Source: Trueperaceae bacterium (GTDB taxonomy: Bacteria; Deinococcota; Deinococci; Deinococcales; Trueperaceae). From it: a stretch of 9,218 bases of DNA. The position numbers and the translations under genes were made by a program. Shown in pieces: positions 6,767 through 9,218 of the stretch. Where the stretch lies: positions 1-9,218 of the forward strand of contig PXAU01000061.1 of assembly GCA_003567075.1 (NCBI GenBank), written 5' to 3'. The stretch's first letter is position 1; each line of letters begins with the position of its first letter. The notes below the pieces were generated by a model that worked only from the letters and a program-made list of their open reading frames with translations, was not told the DNA's origin and made no database searches.

Positions 6767-7358
6767 CGCCGCGGGCACGGAGGGCGCCGGGTCGCCCGGC
6801 GCCTCACCGCCCGCCTGGGTCGAGGCGGTGCGCCGCACCGGGAAGCCGCACGTGCTGCTGCTGTGCGGCCTGACCGGCGCCGGCAAAAGCCATCTGGCGC
6901 GGCAGCTCGAAGCCAGCCTGCCGGCGCTGCGCTTCACGGTCGACGAGTGGATGATCGCGCTCTTCGGCGAGCACCTCCCCCGCCCCGTCCACGACGAGCG
7001 GTTCGCCACGCTCGAAGCGCTGACGTGGGACACCGCCCGCCGCACGCTCGCGCTGGGCGTGCACGTGGTGCTCGACTACGGCTTCTGGCGCCGCGCCACG
7101 CGGCAGCGCACCGCCGCGCTCGCGCTCGAGGCGGGCGCGACGCCGCTCGTCGTGCACCTCGACGTGCCGTTGGGCGAGCTCGAGCGCCGCCTCGCCGCCC
7201 GCAACGCCACCCTTCCGAGTGGGACCTACACGATCACGCCAGCGATGCTGGCGGCGTTCGCGGCGCGCTTCGAGCCCCCGAGCGAGGACGAGGGAATAGC
7301 GCTCGTGCGCCTCGGGATGCAGCCCCACCACGCGTTGCGCGGCGAGCCAAGGCGCTGA
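6759..7358 (+). CDS. P-loop kinase-like ATP-binding protein (AAA_33 type)
   Basis: This encodes a 199-residue protein. The Walker A motif is GLTGAGKS at 37-44, after a strand VLLLC. VDEWM follows (61-65), where Asp62 sits at the position of the substrate or catalytic acid in this kinase-like group. A second strand is VVLDYGFWRR (103-112), then VVHLDVP (131-137) and an Arg-rich lid-like ERRLAARNA (142-150). The C-terminal FEPPSEDE (171-178) is common in this family. Predicted kinases of this fold include zeta toxins, chloramphenicol phosphotransferase and gluconate kinase, but most members have no known substrate. The ATG overlaps the end of GH1 by eight bases and has only a weak GGCGAG upstream, suggesting translation coupled to GH1. 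A role in phosphorylating a released sugar is possible but not shown. Residues 1-28 are low-complexity Ala/Gly/Pro. Confidence 0.85.
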   Translation: MTDAAGTEGAGSPGASPPAWVEAVRRTGKPHVLLLCGLTGAGKSHLARQLEASLPALRFTVDEWMIALFGEHLPRPVHDERFATLEALTWDTARRTLALGVHVVLDYGFWRRATRQRTAALALEAGATPLVVHLDVPLGELERRLAARNATLPSGTYTITPAMLAAFAARFEPPSEDEGIALVRLGMQPHHALRGEPRR

Positions 7359-7375
7359 ACACACAGCGATTCAGC
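7354..7375. terminator. Weak inverted repeat between convergent genes, possible terminator
   Basis: GCTGAA (7354-7359) and TTCAGC (7370-7375) pair over a ten-base loop. The left arm overlaps the stop of the kinase-like gene. It lies in the 37-base gap between two convergent genes where transcription should end. Only six pairs form and no T-run follows on either strand, so support is weak. Confidence 0.2.
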
Positions 7376-7395
7376 AGGCCCGACCCACCGTCACC

Positions 7396-7770
7396 TCACG
7401 GCTCCACCCACATGATGGCGGTCACGACGAACAACACCCACATGATGGCCGGGACCCCGCCCAACACCAGCCCCGTCCAGGTGGGCCAGTGGCGGTCGCC
7501 TCGACGCAGCGTTCCGATGGCGACGACCACTGCGGCGGAGGCGAACACGATCGACCCGAGCAGCCAACCGAGCGGCTCGATGACCAGAACGGCGAACACG
7601 CCGCTGCCGATCACGAAGTTGAGCACAGCGGCAGCGCCAAGCACCAAACTCCACCACCCCAGCATCGTCGGGCGCTCTCGCGCCATCGCGGCCGTGACGC
7701 CACGTCCAGCCACCAAGAGCACGGTCAGGCCGAGTGCGACGCCGATCAGGGACGCGAACAGCGCGATCAT
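7396..7770 (-). CDS. Small integral membrane protein of unknown function
   Basis: This encodes 124 residues on the opposite strand, convergent with the operon. I do not recognise a family. The protein is almost wholly hydrophobic, with four likely membrane helices near residues 3-21, 38-60, 65-87 and 98-121. The longest polar links are about residues 22-36 (GRGVTAAMARERP and neighbours) and 88-97 (LRRGDRHWPT). It ends in WVEP. The pentapeptide AIMWV occurs twice close to the C-terminus (109-113 and 118-122), encoded by a 15-base repeat. I chose the ATG at 7770 because it begins right at the first helix. The same frame stays open to a GTG at 7938, but that extension is Arg/Pro/Gly-rich and looks like noncoding high-GC sequence. 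A G-rich stretch (GAGGGCGG) about ten bases before the ATG may be the ribosome-binding site. There is no link to the sugar operon. Confidence 0.65.
   Translation of the reverse strand: MIALFASLIGVALGLTVLLVAGRGVTAAMARERPTMLGWWSLVLGAAAVLNFVIGSGVFAVLVIEPLGWLLGSIVFASAAVVVAIGTLRRGDRHWPTWTGLVLGGVPAIMWVLFVVTAIMWVEP
7405..7449. repeat. 15-bp direct repeat, two copies spaced 30 bp apart
   Basis: CACCCACATGATGGC occurs at 7405-7419 and again at 7435-7449. Both copies fall in the 3' end of the small membrane-protein gene on the - strand and encode the repeated AIMWV in its last helix. Most likely it is a short internal duplication or repeated codon use in a constrained helix. Confidence 0.8.
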
Positions 7771-7990
7771 CGTCGCAGACCGCCCTCGGCCTTCAGGACG
7801 AAGGCCCACGGGAGCCCATGGCGCGGATCGGACGGTCGAACCGTACGGCCCAGGAGAAGGGGCGTATCGAGCACGGGTCTCACCTCGTTCGGCCGGCTGC
7901 CTCCCGATCCGCACGACCGAGACGGCGACCCGACCCACCCCATGCTACGCCGCCGCGTTGAGCGGTCCGTCGCCAGCGCGCTCCACGGCT

Positions 7991-8040
7991 TGGGCGGTCG
8001 AGGGCAGCGGACACGTTAAGCCCGCGCTATGGACCGCCCA
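7991..8040 (+). promoter_or_regulatory. 9-bp inverted repeat upstream of the secreted-protein gene
   Basis: TGGGCGGTC (7991-7999) is the exact reverse complement of GACCGCCCA (8032-8040), separated by 32 bases. A second pair, GGGC (8002-8005) with GCCC (8020-8023), can form inside it. A competing partner also exists upstream: GCGGTCC (7962-7968) is complementary to GGACCGC (8031-8037), so the right arm could pair with either. It may be an operator, a leader RNA structure or chance in GC-rich DNA. Confidence 0.45.
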
Positions 8041-8044
8041 CCTA

Positions 8045-8060
8045 TCCTCCGTTCGGAGGA
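8045..8060 (+). promoter_or_regulatory. Hairpin sequestering the Shine-Dalgarno of the secreted-protein gene
   Basis: TCCTCC (8045-8050) pairs perfectly with GGAGGA (8055-8060) around a GTTC loop. GGAGGA is the only good ribosome-binding site for the ATG at 8066, five bases on, so a folded transcript would hide it. The hairpin directly follows the 7991-8040 inverted repeat. Control of translation is inferred; the pairing is seen directly. Confidence 0.55.
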
Positions 8061-8065
8061 ACCCG

Positions 8066-9218
8066 ATGAAGCACCACGAACCGCACCACGCCGACCGGGC
8101 CAGACGACGTGCGCGCCAAGGCGCACCAGTGCACCGAGGCGGGCGCGAGCGCCGCGGCGCACCCGCGCGCCTCCGCCACTTCGAGCAGTCCCTGACCCTC
8201 CTCGTCGCGGTTGCCTTCGCCCATGCCGCGCTCTCGCATGCCGCGCTCGCCCAGGTCAGCATCCGCAGCGATGCGCTCGGCCTCGAGACGGTCGCCCCGA
8301 GCGGATGGACGATCCGCTTCGACGCGGGCGACGACGACGTGACCCTCGCCTTCCGCGCTCCTGGAGGCGATGGCGGCGTGGTCCTGTGGTCAGGACCGCT
8401 GCTCGACGGCGAGCGCAGCGCCTTCGATGCCAACGGCCTCGCGGGGCTGCTCGACTTCGTCTTCGGTGGTTTCGCAGCGGAGATCGGCGGCGCTCGCATC
8501 ACCGGAACGTTCGACGTCGCGTTGCGGCACGTCGAGGTGCGAGGGCTCTCGTTCGACGCTCGCCACACCACCGGCCGCCTCGTCGTGGGCGTGGTCGGCG
8601 ACGTCGGTTACGTCTGGGCCGCGAACGCGAACCCTGGGGCGGAGGCCACCGTGGGCGCCGCCTTCGAGGCGATGCTGGCCGCTGCCGACCTCCGTGGGTC
8701 GCCGGCCGACGGCGCTCGCGCCGCCATGCGCGTGTTCGCCACCCTCGGGCACGAGCGGCTGCGCTTCGCGCTGCCACCCGGTTGGACGTTCGTCCACACC
8801 TTCCACCCGTTCCACCCGTCGATCGGCACGCTCGAGCATCCGCTCGGCGCCATCATCACGATCACCGCGGCCGACCTCCAGCCGGACGACGCGACCGCGT
8901 ACCACGCCCTAGCCCGCGCCGACCGGGCCGAGCGGCTCGCCCGCGAGACGGCCTCGACGCTCCCGGATGCGCAGGTCGTGCTTCGTCCGCTGGCGAGCAC
9001 GCGTATCGATGCCGTTGCCGTCGACGTGGAGACAGCCGACACGGTCGGCGCCGTGATCGCGCTGCTCGCCGATGGCGAGGCCGAGGGCTCCACGGCCATC
9101 GTGACGATCCGCGCGGACGCTCCCCGCGCCGCAGCAGCCGAACTGAGCGAGGCGCTCGCGCTCGTGCTCGATACCTTCCGAGCGCTGCCGGGCTGGTGGC
9201 GCGAACCGTTGCCGCCAC
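8066..9218 (+). CDS. Exported protein of unknown function with a duplicated domain, 3'-truncated
   Basis: The frame is open from the ATG at 8066 to the window end (384 full codons, no stop). GGAGGA five bases upstream supports the start. Residues 1-40 are unusually long, His- and Arg-rich and basic for a signal n-region. They precede a hydrophobic LTLLVAVAFAHAALSHAALA (43-62), with likely cleavage before Gln63. I do not recognise the family with certainty. Two similar units follow: residues 72-210 begin LETVAPSGWTIRF and end in an Ala-rich helix (FEAMLAAADLRG), and residues 232-375 begin LRFALPPGWTFVH and end SEALALVLDTFRAL. The strand then P-x-GW opening resembles PsbP/DUF1795-like domains, a suggestion only. 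The exported second unit contains a tandem TTCCACCCG repeat (8801-8818), giving FHPFHP. A link to the sugar operon is not indicated, as it is separated by the convergent gene. Confidence 0.8.
   Translation, partial: MKHHEPHHADRARRRARQGAPVHRGGRERRGAPARLRHFEQSLTLLVAVAFAHAALSHAALAQVSIRSDALGLETVAPSGWTIRFDAGDDDVTLAFRAPGGDGGVVLWSGPLLDGERSAFDANGLAGLLDFVFGGFAAEIGGARITGTFDVALRHVEVRGLSFDARHTTGRLVVGVVGDVGYVWAANANPGAEATVGAAFEAMLAAADLRGSPADGARAAMRVFATLGHERLRFALPPGWTFVHTFHPFHPSIGTLEHPLGAIITITAADLQPDDATAYHALARADRAERLARETASTLPDAQVVLRPLASTRIDAVAVDVETADTVGAVIALLADGEAEGSTAIVTIRADAPRAAAAELSEALALVLDTFRALPGWWREPLPP
8801..8818 (+). repeat. Tandem 9-bp repeat within the secreted-protein gene
   Basis: TTCCACCCG occurs twice head to tail (8801-8809 and 8810-8818), in frame and encoding FHPFHP at residues 246-251. 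It probably arose by slippage and lies in a loop region just after the P-P-G-W motif of the second domain. Confidence 0.8.

Larger units (their letters stand above)
7771..8065. other. Divergent intergenic region with inverted repeats
   Basis: This stretch of 295 bases separates the - strand membrane-protein gene from the + strand secreted-protein gene. Frames open across it on both strands have the Arg-rich composition of noncoding high-GC DNA, so I call no gene. It should hold the promoters of both flanking genes. The best candidates are poor: on the + strand, TTGGGC (7990-7995) with GTTAAG (8015-8020), spacing 19; on the - strand, TAGCAT (7942-7947) with no recognisable -35. The 3' quarter contains the inverted repeat and ribosome-binding-site hairpin listed separately. 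Confidence 0.5.

Noticed and set aside
7771..7938. N-terminal extension of the - strand membrane protein to a GTG at 7938
   Set aside because: The extension is Arg/Pro/Gly-rich without features, while the ATG at 7770 begins at the first hydrophobic helix.
7990..8020. Sigma-70-like promoter TTGGGC ... GTTAAG
   Set aside because: Both hexamers are poor and the 19-base spacing is off optimum; it is not strong enough to call.
7945..8571. 208-codon open frame on the - strand
   Set aside because: It is antisense to the secreted-protein gene, which has its own ribosome-binding site and signal peptide, and its own translation is Ser/Arg/Ala-rich with no domain-like features.

Overview
The window is high-GC bacterial DNA carrying most of a carbohydrate-uptake and degradation operon on the + strand. 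It is followed by a short convergent gene on the - strand and by the start of an unrelated secreted-protein gene on the + strand. The organism cannot be fixed from the sequence. The solute-binding protein has a plain Sec-type signal peptide with no lipobox cysteine, which argues against a typical Firmicute or actinobacterium. A Deinococcota relative such as the Trueperaceae would fit, but that is inference only.

Region 1 (1-6766, possibly to 7358) is one co-directional block. In order it holds the effector-binding domain of a LacI-family repressor (5' end outside the window), a CUT1-type sugar-binding protein, two CUT1 permeases (MalF-like and MalG-like), an exported clan GH-A glycosidase of uncertain family, and a cytoplasmic GH1 beta-glucosidase. 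A small P-loop kinase-like protein follows, its start overlapping the GH1 stop. Gaps are short (36, 62, -1, 82, 50 and -8 bases) and I see no convincing promoter or terminator inside the block. The implied pathway is outside trimming of a glycoside by the exported enzyme, import of the oligosaccharide by the ABC transporter, cytosolic hydrolysis by GH1, and control by the LacI protein. No ATPase subunit is encoded here, so the transporter probably uses a shared ATPase encoded elsewhere.

The two widest gaps in the operon each hold a strong perfect or near-perfect hairpin (2077-2106 and 4001-4030) without a T-run. They divide the operon into binding protein, permeases and hydrolases. The right arm of the first hairpin is also an exact 11-base complement of the ribosome-binding site and first start-codon bases of the binding-protein gene 1.3 kb upstream. 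This is the most unusual signal I found.

Region 2 (7396-7770, - strand) encodes a four-helix membrane protein of unknown function. Region 3 (7771-8065) is a divergent intergenic stretch with a 9-bp inverted repeat and a hairpin that contains the Shine-Dalgarno sequence of the next gene. Region 4 (8066 to the window end) is an exported protein of unknown function that appears to contain two copies of one domain and runs off the window. I see no tRNA, rRNA, CRISPR array, insertion sequence or phage gene. The window looks like an ordinary catabolic operon rather than a new defence or mobile system; the novelty is in the RNA structures and the poorly characterised genes.
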